This document shows positions 34,225-43,144 of a stretch of 64,000 nt of DNA, in pieces (the stretch's first letter is position 1; each line of letters begins with the position of its first letter). The notes beneath the pieces were generated by a model. That model was not told the DNA's origin and did no database searches. It worked only from the letters and a program-made list of their open reading frames with translations. The position numbers and the translations under genes are program-made. The stretch comes from Enterovibrio baiacu. Lineage in GTDB: Bacteria; Pseudomonadota; Gammaproteobacteria; Enterobacterales; Vibrionaceae. The DNA is taken from assembly GCF_004120195.1 (NCBI RefSeq), contig NZ_SCHN01000009.1:298601-362600 (forward strand), read 5' to 3'.

Positions 34225-35232
34225 ATGGATAAAACAGCCACAGAAACCCAAGATTTGAACGCGCCTAACCCTTCGCAGGGGCCGCGTATGCAGGCGCAAA
34301 AGCCAATGTCGGGGATGAAGAAATTCAAGCGTGTGCTCGGTTCGATATACGCATTTTTTTACGGCAACCCGCCGGCCATTATTGGCGGCTTGTTGCTGGC
34401 GATTGTTTTCTCAGGCGCGCTGTTTGCGTCTGCTATTGCACCGTACAAAGCGGAAAAGCGTGTGGCGCGTCCACACCAGCCGCCAAGTGCTGAACACATT
34501 ATGGGCACCACGCGCAGTGGGCGAGATGTGTTTAGCCAAGTGTTGGTCGGTGCAAGAAAAACACTGTCTGTCTCAATTGCTGCTGGCCTTATTGCCATGA
34601 CCATCGCCGTGCTCGTCGGTGTGTCTGCAGGCTACTTCGGTGGGCGCATTGATGAACGACTCAATTTTATGACCAATGTGTTTTTGGTATTCCCTCAACT
34701 CCCGTTGTTGATTGTTCTGGCCGCCTTTCTTGGGCAAGTGGGGTCCGTCGTCATCACGATATTGCTAGGCATTACGTCCTGGCCATGGGGAGCAAGGGTG
34801 ATTCGCGCACAAACCATGGCCATTCGTAATAAAGAATTCATTCTTTCTGCGGAAGTCATGGGCGAATCGAAAATACGCATCATTTTGGTCGAGATTTTGC
34901 CCAACCTTGTTTCCATCGTATTTGGCGGTTTCTTGGGTACTGTCATTTATGCAATGGGCTCAGAGGCAGGGTTGGGCTTTTTAGGACTGGGTGACGCGAC
35001 AGAAGTCAGTTGGGGTTCCATGTTGTACTGGGCTCAAACGTCGTCGGCACTCTACACAGGCGCGTGGTGGGAAATGTTAGTGCCAGCCATGGCGTTAGCC
35101 ATCACGGGCGGGGCGTTCGCCATGATTAACATGTCGATAGACCAAGTCAGTAATCCGAAGCTGAAAACGGGGCCGCACATTAAGCTCTGGAGCAAGCTGA
35201 AGAAAGAAGTCGATAAGAAGAGGGGGCTGTGA
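34225..35232 (+). CDS. ABC importer permease, DppC type
   Basis: A 335-residue permease. A polar N-terminus of about 35 residues precedes the first helix; blocks HIMGTTRSGRDVFSQVLVGARKTLSVS and FILSAEVMGESKIRIILVEILPNLVS (EAA-type loop) are typical of DppC/OppC. I chose ATG 34225 because AAGGGGAGCAGC lies just before it. Its stop TGA overlaps the start of the next gene as TGATG. Confidence 0.9.
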   Translation: MDKTATETQDLNAPNPSQGPRMQAQKPMSGMKKFKRVLGSIYAFFYGNPPAIIGGLLLAIVFSGALFASAIAPYKAEKRVARPHQPPSAEHIMGTTRSGRDVFSQVLVGARKTLSVSIAAGLIAMTIAVLVGVSAGYFGGRIDERLNFMTNVFLVFPQLPLLIVLAAFLGQVGSVVITILLGITSWPWGARVIRAQTMAIRNKEFILSAEVMGESKIRIILVEILPNLVSIVFGGFLGTVIYAMGSEAGLGFLGLGDATEVSWGSMLYWAQTSSALYTGAWWEMLVPAMALAITGGAFAMINMSIDQVSNPKLKTGPHIKLWSKLKKEVDKKRGL

Positions 35233-36218
35233 TGTCAGACATCATCGGAACGGCATCAAACGCCAAGCCGCCTTTGCTTGAGATTAATAATCTTTGTGTG
35301 GACTACGTTTCGCCGAACGGCATTGCCCGTGCGGTGAATAACGTTAGCGTGAGCATAGCGGAAGGGGAAACCCTCGGCCTTGCAGGTGAATCCGGTTGTG
35401 GAAAGAGCACGCTCGCGTTTGCAATTTCACGTCTTCACAAAGCACCGGCACTGATTTCAGAAGGGGAGATCCTCTACAAGGGTCAAGACATTCTGAAAAT
35501 GAACGACAAGGCATTGCGCGCGTTTCGTTGGAACGAAGCGTCTGTCGTGTTTCAAAGTGCCATGAACTCGCTCAACCCCGTGATTACAATTGGTGAGCAG
35601 ATCACTGACGTGATTCAAGCGCACAAAAAGGTGTCACTGAAAGAAGCGCTCGATAAAGGGGCTGAGCTTTTGCAGATTGTGGGCATTCACCCTGACCGTT
35701 TGACCGCGTTTCCGCACCAGTTAAGTGGTGGTATGCGTCAACGTGTGGTGATTGCCATAGCGCTCGCGCTTGAGCCGAAGCTGATCATCATGGATGAGCC
35801 AACCACGGCGCTTGATGTGGTCGTAGAACGTGAAATTTTGAATGAGCTGTATGAACTGAAAGCCAAGTTTGGCTTCTCGATTTTGTTCATCAGCCACGAT
35901 TTGAGTTTGATGGGCGAGATTGCCGATCGCATCGGTGTGATGTACGCCGGCAACATCATTGAAATTGGCGATGCTGAGACGGTGTTTGAATCGCCGCAGC
36001 ATCCGTATACGCAGGGGCTGCTTTCTTCTTTCCCGACCATTCATGGGCCGAAAGAGCGCCTGTATGGGATCCCGGGTAACCCTGTGAACCTGTTGAACAT
36101 GCCGCAGGGGTGCAATTTCCAAGAGCGTTGTACGAAATGCTTCGAACCATGCACCCAGAATGAACCGTCGCTGAAAGCCATTGGGCCTCAGCACCACGTT
36201 TCCTGTCATTTAACGTAA
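35232..36218 (+). CDS. ABC importer ATPase, DppD type
   Basis: A 328-residue ATPase. Walker A is GESGCGKST, the signature is LSGGMRQRV, Walker B is LIIMDEPTTALDV and the switch is FISHDL. The C-terminal oligopeptide-type extension carries a Cys cluster (CNFQERCTKCFEPC), which in this family can hold an iron-sulfur cluster. Start ATG 35232 overlaps the previous stop; an in-frame GTG three bases earlier is possible. Confidence 0.9.
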   Translation: MSDIIGTASNAKPPLLEINNLCVDYVSPNGIARAVNNVSVSIAEGETLGLAGESGCGKSTLAFAISRLHKAPALISEGEILYKGQDILKMNDKALRAFRWNEASVVFQSAMNSLNPVITIGEQITDVIQAHKKVSLKEALDKGAELLQIVGIHPDRLTAFPHQLSGGMRQRVVIAIALALEPKLIIMDEPTTALDVVVEREILNELYELKAKFGFSILFISHDLSLMGEIADRIGVMYAGNIIEIGDAETVFESPQHPYTQGLLSSFPTIHGPKERLYGIPGNPVNLLNMPQGCNFQERCTKCFEPCTQNEPSLKAIGPQHHVSCHLT

Positions 36219-36236
36219 GCGACGAGAAGAACAGCG

Positions 36237-37226
36237 ATGGACGATAGCGCAGCGATGAACAAGAAAGAAACCATCCTTTCGATTAAAAATCTGGTGATGG
36301 ATTTTGCCATCGGGCATTCCTCTAAAGGGAATGTGATGCGCGCTGTGAATGACGTTTCCTTTGATTTGAACAAAGGGGAAGCCCTCGCCATTGTGGGCGA
36401 ATCAGGGTCGGGAAAAAGCACGGGTGCGCGCATTTTGACGCGTATCTACAAAGAAACAGCAGGTAAGATTTCGTTCAAGGGAAAACCGTTAGCAGACTAT
36501 GTGTCTGAAAACGGAGCACTTGAATACGCACGTCAAGTTCAGATGATTTTTCAAGACCCGTTTGGGTCGCTGAACCCCGTGCATACCATTCATCACCATG
36601 TGGCTAGGCCATTGCTGATCCACAAACGTGCGACCAAACGTGATGTGTCGCAAAAGGTGCATGAATTGCTCGAGCTGGTGGGTTTATCGCCCGCGATTGA
36701 AACGGCTCAGAAGTATCCGCATGAATTGAGTGGCGGCCAGCGCCAGCGTGTTGCAATTGCACGCGCTATTGCTGTCGACCCTGAAGTCATTTTGGCGGAT
36801 GAACCGATTTCAATGCTGGATGTCTCCGTACGTCTTGGCATTTTAAACCTGATGGCCGATCTGAAAGACAAACATGGGATCGCCTTCATGTATATCACTC
36901 ATGACATCGCAACCGCTCGCTATTTTGCTGAGAAGACCGCAGTAATGTATGTCGGTCATATGGTTGAATGGGGTCATAGCGACAGTGTGACGCAAAACCC
37001 GCAGCACCCGTATTCTAAGCTTCTGCTATCAGCAGTGCCGGAAGTGGGGCGTCGAGGAAAGCGCGAACTCTCTGTCAAAAAGGGTGATATACCGCTATGG
37101 AAACCGAGCAGCGTAGGGTGCCCTTACGCGTCGCGTTGTCCAGTCGCAACAGAGGTGTGTACACAAGAAATGCCAGATGCCACGGAAGTGCAGGCTGGTC
37201 ATTTTGCAAGGTGTCATCACCTCTAA
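36237..37226 (+). CDS. ABC importer ATPase, DppF type
   Basis: A 329-residue ATPase. Walker A is GESGSGKST, the signature is LSGGQRQRV, Walker B is VILADEPISMLDV and the switch is YITHDI. The C-terminal Cys block (CPYASRCPVATEVC) is again present. It completes the importer. An operator (37240-37257) and the large GH-L gene follow without a terminator between. An alternative start lies at 36252. Confidence 0.9.
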   Translation: MDDSAAMNKKETILSIKNLVMDFAIGHSSKGNVMRAVNDVSFDLNKGEALAIVGESGSGKSTGARILTRIYKETAGKISFKGKPLADYVSENGALEYARQVQMIFQDPFGSLNPVHTIHHHVARPLLIHKRATKRDVSQKVHELLELVGLSPAIETAQKYPHELSGGQRQRVAIARAIAVDPEVILADEPISMLDVSVRLGILNLMADLKDKHGIAFMYITHDIATARYFAEKTAVMYVGHMVEWGHSDSVTQNPQHPYSKLLLSAVPEVGRRGKRELSVKKGDIPLWKPSSVGCPYASRCPVATEVCTQEMPDATEVQAGHFARCHHL

Positions 37227-37239
37227 ATTTTTTAGCGTT

Positions 37240-37257
37240 AAAGAAAGCGCTTTCTTT
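37240..37257. promoter_or_regulatory. LacI-family operator 2 (before the GH-L enzyme gene)
   Basis: AAAGAAAGCGCTTTCTTT, a perfect 18-base palindrome, 16 bases before the ATG and next to the ribosome site AGGA (37260-37263). A protein bound here could block a local promoter, halt read-through from the importer genes, or both. Confidence 0.8.
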
Positions 37258-37273
37258 TTAGGAACCGAGAAAA

Positions 37274-40200
37274 ATGGAACAGAATGTTCAAATGGCTAAC
37301 GCTCCTGTTAGCGGGCAATTTGTAGATTTTCAGGGCGATCGTTTTTATCGCATTGAAAATGTTGATCACATGCAGCCTTTTTTTATGAGCATCGTATCGG
37401 CGAATGATCATTGGTTGTTCGTTTCTTCCACAGGTAGCTTGTCAGCAGGACGGAGTAAACCAGAGAATGCTCTGTTTCCTTACCGTTCTGTGGATATGAT
37501 CCACGAGAGCGCAGACAACACTGGGCCGCGAACCTTTATCCGTGTCGATCACCAAGGAACACGTGTGACATGGGAACCGTTCAACGTCCAACAAGATGGC
37601 CGTTTTGACCTGAATCGCCATCTTTACAAAAACATCACTGGCGACAAATTGGTGTTTGAGGAAGTTAACCATACCTTGGGACTTTCCTTCCAATACAGCT
37701 GGGAAACCGGCAACACGTTCGGCTTTGTGCGCCGCTGTGAAATCGCTAACCTCACGGGCGAGTCACGCAGTGTTGAGGTGCTTGATGGCCTTCAAAACAT
37801 CCTGCCTTGTGATGCGCCAATGGCCGCATTGCAGACCCGCAGTGCCTTGGTAGACGCGTACAAATGGAATGAGCGAGTGGGTGAAACCGCGCTGGCGCTT
37901 TACACAATGTACGCCAAGTTGAGCGACCGTGCAGACCCTGCAGAATCACTGCAAGCGAACACCGTTTTCTGTGTGGATTCAGACCAATCCACCTTGCTTT
38001 TGAGCAGCCAACAACTTCCTGCGTTCCGTCGCGGCCTTGCGTTAGAGCCAGAAACGCTCACGCGTGGCGTACGTGGCGCTTACATGATCCATAAAACCAT
38101 CACGCTCGATGCGAACAGCAGCAACGATTGGTTGTTCGTGTTAGACAGTGATAAGAATCACACGGATGTGGCCGTGCTGAGATCGAAACTCGCACGCGGT
38201 CGTATTCTGCTTGATCTGATCGAAGATGACATTCAAGCCAACCGTAAAGAATTGGTCGCGCTGATCGGCGCAGTAGACGGCTGGCAGTACTCTGCAAGTG
38301 AAACCACCAGTAACCACCATTACGCCAATGTGTTGTTTAACAGCATGCGCGGTGGTGTGTTTGAGAACGGTTATGCGTTGCGCCGTGATGACGTGCTTCG
38401 AACTGCCCGTGCAACCAACGGCAAAGTAGTGCTGCGTAACCAATCTTTCTACGATGCATTGCCTGAGCAATTCACTCATGCTGAATTGGTGAAACGTGCA
38501 GAGCAATCTGACGACATTCAGTTGGTGCGTTTGTGCCTTGAGTATTTGCCGTTGACCTTTGGTCGTCGTCATGGTGACCCAAGCCGCCCTTGGAACCACT
38601 ACGAAATCAAAGTGAAGGACAAGCAAGACCAACCTTTGCTGTCTTACCAAGGTAACTGGCGCGACATCTTCCAGAACTGGGAAGCGTTGGCACTGAGTTA
38701 TCCTGGCTATATTCGTGCATTCATCACCAAGTTTGTGAATGCGTCTACTGTCGATGGCTACAACCCTTACCGCATCACCAAAGACGGTGTGGATTGGGAA
38801 GTGCTTGAAGCGGATGATCCTTGGAGCAATATTGGCTACTGGGGTGATCATCAGATCATTTATTTGCTCAAGTTCCTTGAGTGGTCTAAGCGTTTCGACC
38901 CTGAGCAAATGTCAGAAGATCTGACGCGTGAAATCTTTAGCTATGCAAACGTCCCTTACCGCATTGGTGATGCGAACACCTTGTTCAGCACGCCAAAAGA
39001 CACCGTCACGTTTGATCAAGCGCTTCACGACAGAACCGTATTGCTGAGTGAACAATTGGGCAGTGACGGCCGTTTGATGCTGGATTCAGACAAAGAAGTG
39101 TACCTGGTTAACCTATCAGAGAAGCTCCTTGTCCCTTTGCTTGCAAAACTGAGCAACTGGGTTGTTGATGGTGGTATTTGGTTGAACACGCAACGCCCTG
39201 AGTGGAACGATGCGAACAACGCCATTGTGGGTAACGGTCTGTCAGTCGTGACACTCTGTTACATGCGCCGTTACGTTGAGTTCTTGCAAGGTGTGTTTGC
39301 GAATGCGCCTGATACTATCCGCTTATCAACGGAAGTGGCACAGTGGCTTTCTGATACGGCAGATATCCTGCACAAAGCGTCAATGGAAGTGAAGAACAAG
39401 ACAGTCACACGCCAGACGAAGCGCGTATTACTGAATGACTTGGTTGAAGCGGCTTGTCGTTACCGTCGTCTCGTTTACCGTGACAACGGTTTCTCAGGAA
39501 AAACGACCGTCAGCAAATCAGACATTGATGCGCTGTTAGATTCAAGCATGCGTCTTCTTGATCGCAGTGCATTGAACAACGAGCGTGAAGACGGTCTGTT
39601 TAACGCGTATAACGTTGTTCAGTACTCTTCTGAGAGCCTAACGTCACTTGACCTCTATCCAATGCTAGAAGGGCAGGTAGCGGCGCTGAGCTCGGGTGCA
39701 TTGAGCAGTTCGCAAGCGGTGTCGTTGCTCGACAGCCTGTTTAAGAGCGAAATGTACCGTTCTGATCAGAAGTCGTTCATGCTTTACCCAGACCGCGAAT
39801 TGACCTCTTTCATGGATAAAAACCTTATTCCTGCTGAGAAGGTTCAAGCTAATCCGCTGCTGTCTGAAATGTACACCGTGGGTGATACGCGCCTGATCAA
39901 CGTCGATAACCGTAGCCATTTCCACTTCAATGCAAACTTTGAAAATGAGGGAGTGTTGAAGCGTGCGATTGAAGAGGTACGTGCAGACTACCCTCACATC
40001 ACCGATGCGCTGTTCAACAATGTGTTGGAGATCTACGAAGAGGTGTTTAATCACCGTGAGTTCACGGGCCGTTCAGGCACCATGTTTGGTTACGAAGGCC
40101 TAGGTTGTATCTACTGGCACATGGTATCGAAACTCTTGTTAGCCGTTCAAGAAGTGTACTTCACGAGCTTGCAAGAAAACCCACATAGCCAAGATACAAA

Positions 40201-40729
40201 GAAACTGGCGGCTTACTACTACCGTGTGCGTGATGGCATCGGCTTTAACAAAGCCCCGCAAGAGTATGGTGCATTCCCTGTTGACCCGTATTCGCACACA
40301 CCAAAAAATGCAGGCGCACAGCAGCCAGGCATGACGGGTCAGGTGAAAGAAGAAATTCTGACGCGTTTTGGTGAACTGGGTATTTTGGTGAGCGGTGGGG
40401 CGATCGAAATTGCACCGACTTTGCTGCTGAAAAACGAGTTCAGTGAAGCACCTGTTGGCTTCAATTATGTTGGGCTTGATGGCAAGCTGGTTGACCTAGA
40501 ACTTAACAAGGGTGAGCTTGCGTTTACCTACTGTCAGGTACCGTTTGTCTATCGTATGTCTGACGCAGACGCAATGAGCATCGAACTGGTGTTGTCAACG
40601 GGTGATGTGATTATCATTCAAGGCAACCTATTGTCGGCCTCAATCAGTAAGCAGATTTTCGACCGTACTGGTGAGTTTGCTCGCATTGTGGTGAATGTAC
40701 CGGAAAGCATGTTATATCAGCCTGAATAA
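37274..40729 (+). CDS. Large clan GH-L enzyme, probable beta-1,3-oligoglucan phosphorylase (GH149/GH161-like)
   Basis: A 1,151-residue cytoplasmic protein without signal peptide. The N-terminal 350 residues are beta-rich, as in the sandwich domain of GH94-type enzymes, and an (alpha/alpha)6 part follows with QGNWRDIFQNWEALALSYP, VDGYNPYRITKDGVDW and SNIGYWGDHQIIYLLKF. The Asp in WRDIFQNWE is my candidate general acid. The length fits GH149 and GH161 beta-1,3-glucan phosphorylases (about 1,100 residues) and is well above GH94 cellobiose or chitobiose phosphorylases (about 800). It would split imported oligosaccharides with phosphate, giving glucose 1-phosphate. The class is recalled, not searched; another GH-L specificity is possible. 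Confidence 0.6.
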   Translation: MEQNVQMANAPVSGQFVDFQGDRFYRIENVDHMQPFFMSIVSANDHWLFVSSTGSLSAGRSKPENALFPYRSVDMIHESADNTGPRTFIRVDHQGTRVTWEPFNVQQDGRFDLNRHLYKNITGDKLVFEEVNHTLGLSFQYSWETGNTFGFVRRCEIANLTGESRSVEVLDGLQNILPCDAPMAALQTRSALVDAYKWNERVGETALALYTMYAKLSDRADPAESLQANTVFCVDSDQSTLLLSSQQLPAFRRGLALEPETLTRGVRGAYMIHKTITLDANSSNDWLFVLDSDKNHTDVAVLRSKLARGRILLDLIEDDIQANRKELVALIGAVDGWQYSASETTSNHHYANVLFNSMRGGVFENGYALRRDDVLRTARATNGKVVLRNQSFYDALPEQFTHAELVKRAEQSDDIQLVRLCLEYLPLTFGRRHGDPSRPWNHYEIKVKDKQDQPLLSYQGNWRDIFQNWEALALSYPGYIRAFITKFVNASTVDGYNPYRITKDGVDWEVLEADDPWSNIGYWGDHQIIYLLKFLEWSKRFDPEQMSEDLTREIFSYANVPYRIGDANTLFSTPKDTVTFDQALHDRTVLLSEQLGSDGRLMLDSDKEVYLVNLSEKLLVPLLAKLSNWVVDGGIWLNTQRPEWNDANNAIVGNGLSVVTLCYMRRYVEFLQGVFANAPDTIRLSTEVAQWLSDTADILHKASMEVKNKTVTRQTKRVLLNDLVEAACRYRRLVYRDNGFSGKTTVSKSDIDALLDSSMRLLDRSALNNEREDGLFNAYNVVQYSSESLTSLDLYPMLEGQVAALSSGALSSSQAVSLLDSLFKSEMYRSDQKSFMLYPDRELTSFMDKNLIPAEKVQANPLLSEMYTVGDTRLINVDNRSHFHFNANFENEGVLKRAIEEVRADYPHITDALFNNVLEIYEEVFNHREFTGRSGTMFGYEGLGCIYWHMVSKLLLAVQEVYFTSLQENPHSQDTKKLAAYYYRVRDGIGFNKAPQEYGAFPVDPYSHTPKNAGAQQPGMTGQVKEEILTRFGELGILVSGGAIEIAPTLLLKNEFSEAPVGFNYVGLDGKLVDLELNKGELAFTYCQVPFVYRMSDADAMSIELVLSTGDVIIIQGNLLSASISKQIFDRTGEFARIVVNVPESMLYQPE

Positions 40730-40754
40730 CCGTGACGGATACACAGGCAAATAA

Positions 40755-40783
40755 AAACAGCCGCTAAATAGCGGCTGTTTTTT
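40755..40783. terminator. Bidirectional hairpin terminator
   Basis: AAACAGCCGCTA pairs with TAGCGGCTGTTT, with T runs on both strands. It ends the GH-L gene and the convergent LacI gene. Confidence 0.85.
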
Positions 40784-40811
40784 TGTTTGCGCGTTGGTGG
40801 TGAGTGAGTCG

Positions 40812-41867
40812 CTATTCGGTAAAGCTCTCTTTCTTCACAACTTGAGCAACGCTTGTGATGTTTTTCACTGATTTCCGTTCAATCAGGTTCGGAGAAAGAC
40901 GGTTTTCAACGCCCGTACTTTTCTTACCATTCAAGATGTTAAGTACGCCTTTCGCCGCTTCTTTCGCCATCTCTTTAATGGGGAAATTAACGGTAGACAG
41001 GCTAGGTGTCATGTATTGGCTGTAAGTGTGGTTATCGAAACCCACAATCGACATGTCTTCACCCACGCGATAACCGAACTCATGGCAAACACCATATGCC
41101 GCAAGCGCGATACTGTCATTCAAGCAGAAAATTGCTGTCATGCTCTTGTCTCGGTCGAGCAATCGGCGCACGGCTGTATCGTTACCGCCGTGGTCAAAAC
41201 GACCCTCAACAACCAAGTTAGGATCGTATTCCACGCCGTATTCTTTTAATGCATTTCGGTAGCCTTGCAAACGATCTCGGCTATCAATTTTGCTTAACTG
41301 ACCGGTGACACAACCGATACGGCGGTGACCATTCAACAGCAAATGCTCGGTGGCAAGGAAACCACCCAGTTCATTGTCAATACAAATACACTGATCGGCA
41401 ATCTCAGGAATATAGCGGTTCATCAGCATGGTGGCAGGCGTAACTTCAATAATATCAAGGATATCGCCATCGCTTAGCATGTCAGAGGTAAGGACTAAAC
41501 CGTCAATTTTCTTGGCATTTAAGAAGCGGATTGACTCTTGCTCTTCTTGATACTGCTCGTGACCACTGGTGATGATCAGGTGGTAGTTTTGTTGACGAAC
41601 AACCTTTTCGACGTAATGCATCAAAGGGCCAAAGTAAGGGCCATCAAAGGTACCAACCAGCATGCCAATACTGTGTGAGCGATTCGAAGCAAGTGCCTGC
41701 GCAAACGCATTGGGTTGATAACCAAGCTTTTCGATGGCATCAAACACCTTCACGCGGTTTTTCTCCTTCACGGTCTCGTGACCATTTAAGGCCCGAGAAA
41801 CCGTTGATTGGGAAACCTTCGCGAGCTCCGCAACTTCTTTAATGGTGATCAATGTGTTTTCCTTCAT
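40812..41867 (-). CDS. LacI-family transcriptional regulator of the oligosaccharide locus
   Basis: A repressor of about 351 residues. The helix-turn-helix and hinge read TIKEVAELAKVSQSTVSRALNGHETV to LGYQPNAFAQALASNRSHSIGM, followed by a sugar-binding-protein-like core (GYRNALKEYGVEYD, FCLNDSIALAAYG, SIVGFDNHTYSQYMTPSLSTV). ATG 41867 lacks a good ribosome site. A TTG at 41852, which begins the protein exactly at LITIKEVA, has AAGGA seven bases before it and may be the real start. An operator copy 41 bases upstream implies autoregulation. Confidence 0.88.
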   Translation of the reverse strand: MKENTLITIKEVAELAKVSQSTVSRALNGHETVKEKNRVKVFDAIEKLGYQPNAFAQALASNRSHSIGMLVGTFDGPYFGPLMHYVEKVVRQQNYHLIITSGHEQYQEEQESIRFLNAKKIDGLVLTSDMLSDGDILDIIEVTPATMLMNRYIPEIADQCICIDNELGGFLATEHLLLNGHRRIGCVTGQLSKIDSRDRLQGYRNALKEYGVEYDPNLVVEGRFDHGGNDTAVRRLLDRDKSMTAIFCLNDSIALAAYGVCHEFGYRVGEDMSIVGFDNHTYSQYMTPSLSTVNFPIKEMAKEAAKGVLNILNGKKSTGVENRLSPNLIERKSVKNITSVAQVVKKESFTE

Positions 41868-41907
41868 CTTTAGTCTAAACAACCCTAGGATTTACGCTAT
41901 TTTCATC

Positions 41908-41921
41908 TGAAAGCGCTTTCA
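41908..41921. promoter_or_regulatory. LacI-family operator 3 (autoregulatory)
   Basis: TGAAAGCGCTTTCA, a perfect 14-base palindrome sharing the core of operators 1 and 2, 41 bases before the ATG of the regulator gene. Confidence 0.7.
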
Positions 41922-42352
41922 TGGCCTTCTCTTTCACTACGCTGGTGGGCTGTTTAATTGTCCTTCGATTTCACAAAAAATATGGCGACGTTACTGTTCA
42001 ACGTACGGTTTCGAATAAAGGCAAAACCCTTGCCAAGTTTTTCATGTTCTCACGTTTATGTCATCCAGCCATGTATGGAAGGGACAAACGAGAGAATTTC
42101 ATCTATGCCCAATGATGGCGCGACTTACTGCAAATAGAAAGCATTTAGGGTCAGTCAAGTCGTGAAACGTGAGGCGGTTTGCCTATATCGCCTCGATATA
42201 ACCATTTTAATATGCATGTAGTTTCTAACCTATTTCGTCATGACGTATCGTCCCAGAAAGGCGACTTTCTGAAATAAGCTGATTCGAGGCATTAAGGTGT
42301 GGGGCAATGAATCATAAATGAAACAGACTGACGCGTATTTTGTAAGGAAACA

Positions 42353-42373
42353 GCCAGCGCCTTTGACGCTGGC
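42353..42373 (-). terminator. Hairpin after the DUF523 gene
   Basis: GCCAGCG pairs with CGCTGGC; the minus strand continues TGTTTCC. A moderate terminator candidate. Confidence 0.5.
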
Positions 42374-42411
42374 ATGGGATGCAGCGGCGTTAGCCACAAT
42401 ATAAGGAGGGA

Positions 42412-42894
42412 TTAGCGATTCACGAATTCAATGGCGTTTTCTAATTCGAACTGGCTAAAGACAGTAATGCCATTTTCCCTGAGTAATGCCGTTGTTACGC
42501 CATGCCCTGCGATTTTTTCACCCGCGAATTCACCGTTGTAAATTTTGCTGCTACCGCAAGAAGGGCTGGCGTCCGTCAACACTGCAGCACGAATGTTGTT
42601 TTGCTTGCACAAAGCCAGTGCGTTCTGCGCACCAACAACGAACGCGTCGGTGACATTCGCGCCCGTCTGGGTGATGACTTGAGCACGTTGTTCAATGACA
42701 TCGATCCCCGCGCCTTGAACGATTTCTGCTGGCGTGCGAGGTGTAGAGAGGCCGCCGGACACTTCTGGGCAAATGGCAACGAATTCGACCAATTCGGACA
42801 ACCGTTGAAATGAAAGAGAATCTAAACCGAGGTTGTTTCCGTCATAGCGAACATTTTGTCCAAGCAGACAAGCACTGATTAACACTTTTTCCAT
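42412..42894 (-). CDS. DUF523 family protein (YbbK-like)
   Basis: A 160-residue protein with all DUF523 hallmarks: VLISACLLGQNVRYDGNN at the start, CPEVSGGLSTPRTPAEI and the conserved LTDASPSCGSSKIYNG. The conserved Cys residues (Cys9, the CPE Cys and the SCGS Cys) suggest a cluster or thiol chemistry. Function is not established for the family. It is monocistronic, with a hairpin after the stop. Confidence 0.88.
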   Translation of the reverse strand: MEKVLISACLLGQNVRYDGNNLGLDSLSFQRLSELVEFVAICPEVSGGLSTPRTPAEIVQGAGIDVIEQRAQVITQTGANVTDAFVVGAQNALALCKQNNIRAAVLTDASPSCGSSKIYNGEFAGEKIAGHGVTTALLRENGITVFSQFELENAIEFVNR

Positions 42895-43144
42895 GAATAA
42901 GGTGTTTTAAAGGCAGATTGGGGTTGGGGGGATACTACCATCACTGGTTATTTCCGTCAGACAAAAACATCTTATTAATGATAATTTAGTTGAGACAAAG
43001 ATGAGGAAAATCAAGGTCTACAGCGATTTATTGTTGCTTGCTAACGCAATTCCGGCTCAGTTTTGGGAATTTTTTTCGCTCAGAAAGTTGAGAAAACGTG
43101 AATTCGGTCAAATAATTTAAGACTCACACGGAGGGAACAAGTCT

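Larger units (their letters stand above)
41868..42411. other. Intergenic region with LacI operator 3
   Basis: A 544-base gap. It contains the operator at 41908-41921 and, on the right, the DUF523 terminator. A forward frame at 41921-42115 starts inside the operator and has no family features. I see nothing else. Confidence 0.4.

Noticed and set aside
38141-38908. Long reverse open frame (255 codons) inside the GH-L gene
   Set aside because: It lies antisense to a gene with clear conserved blocks and shows no family features; a shadow of codon bias.
41921-42115. Forward open frame right of the LacI gene
   Set aside because: Its ATG lies inside the LacI operator palindrome, and it has no ribosome site or family features.
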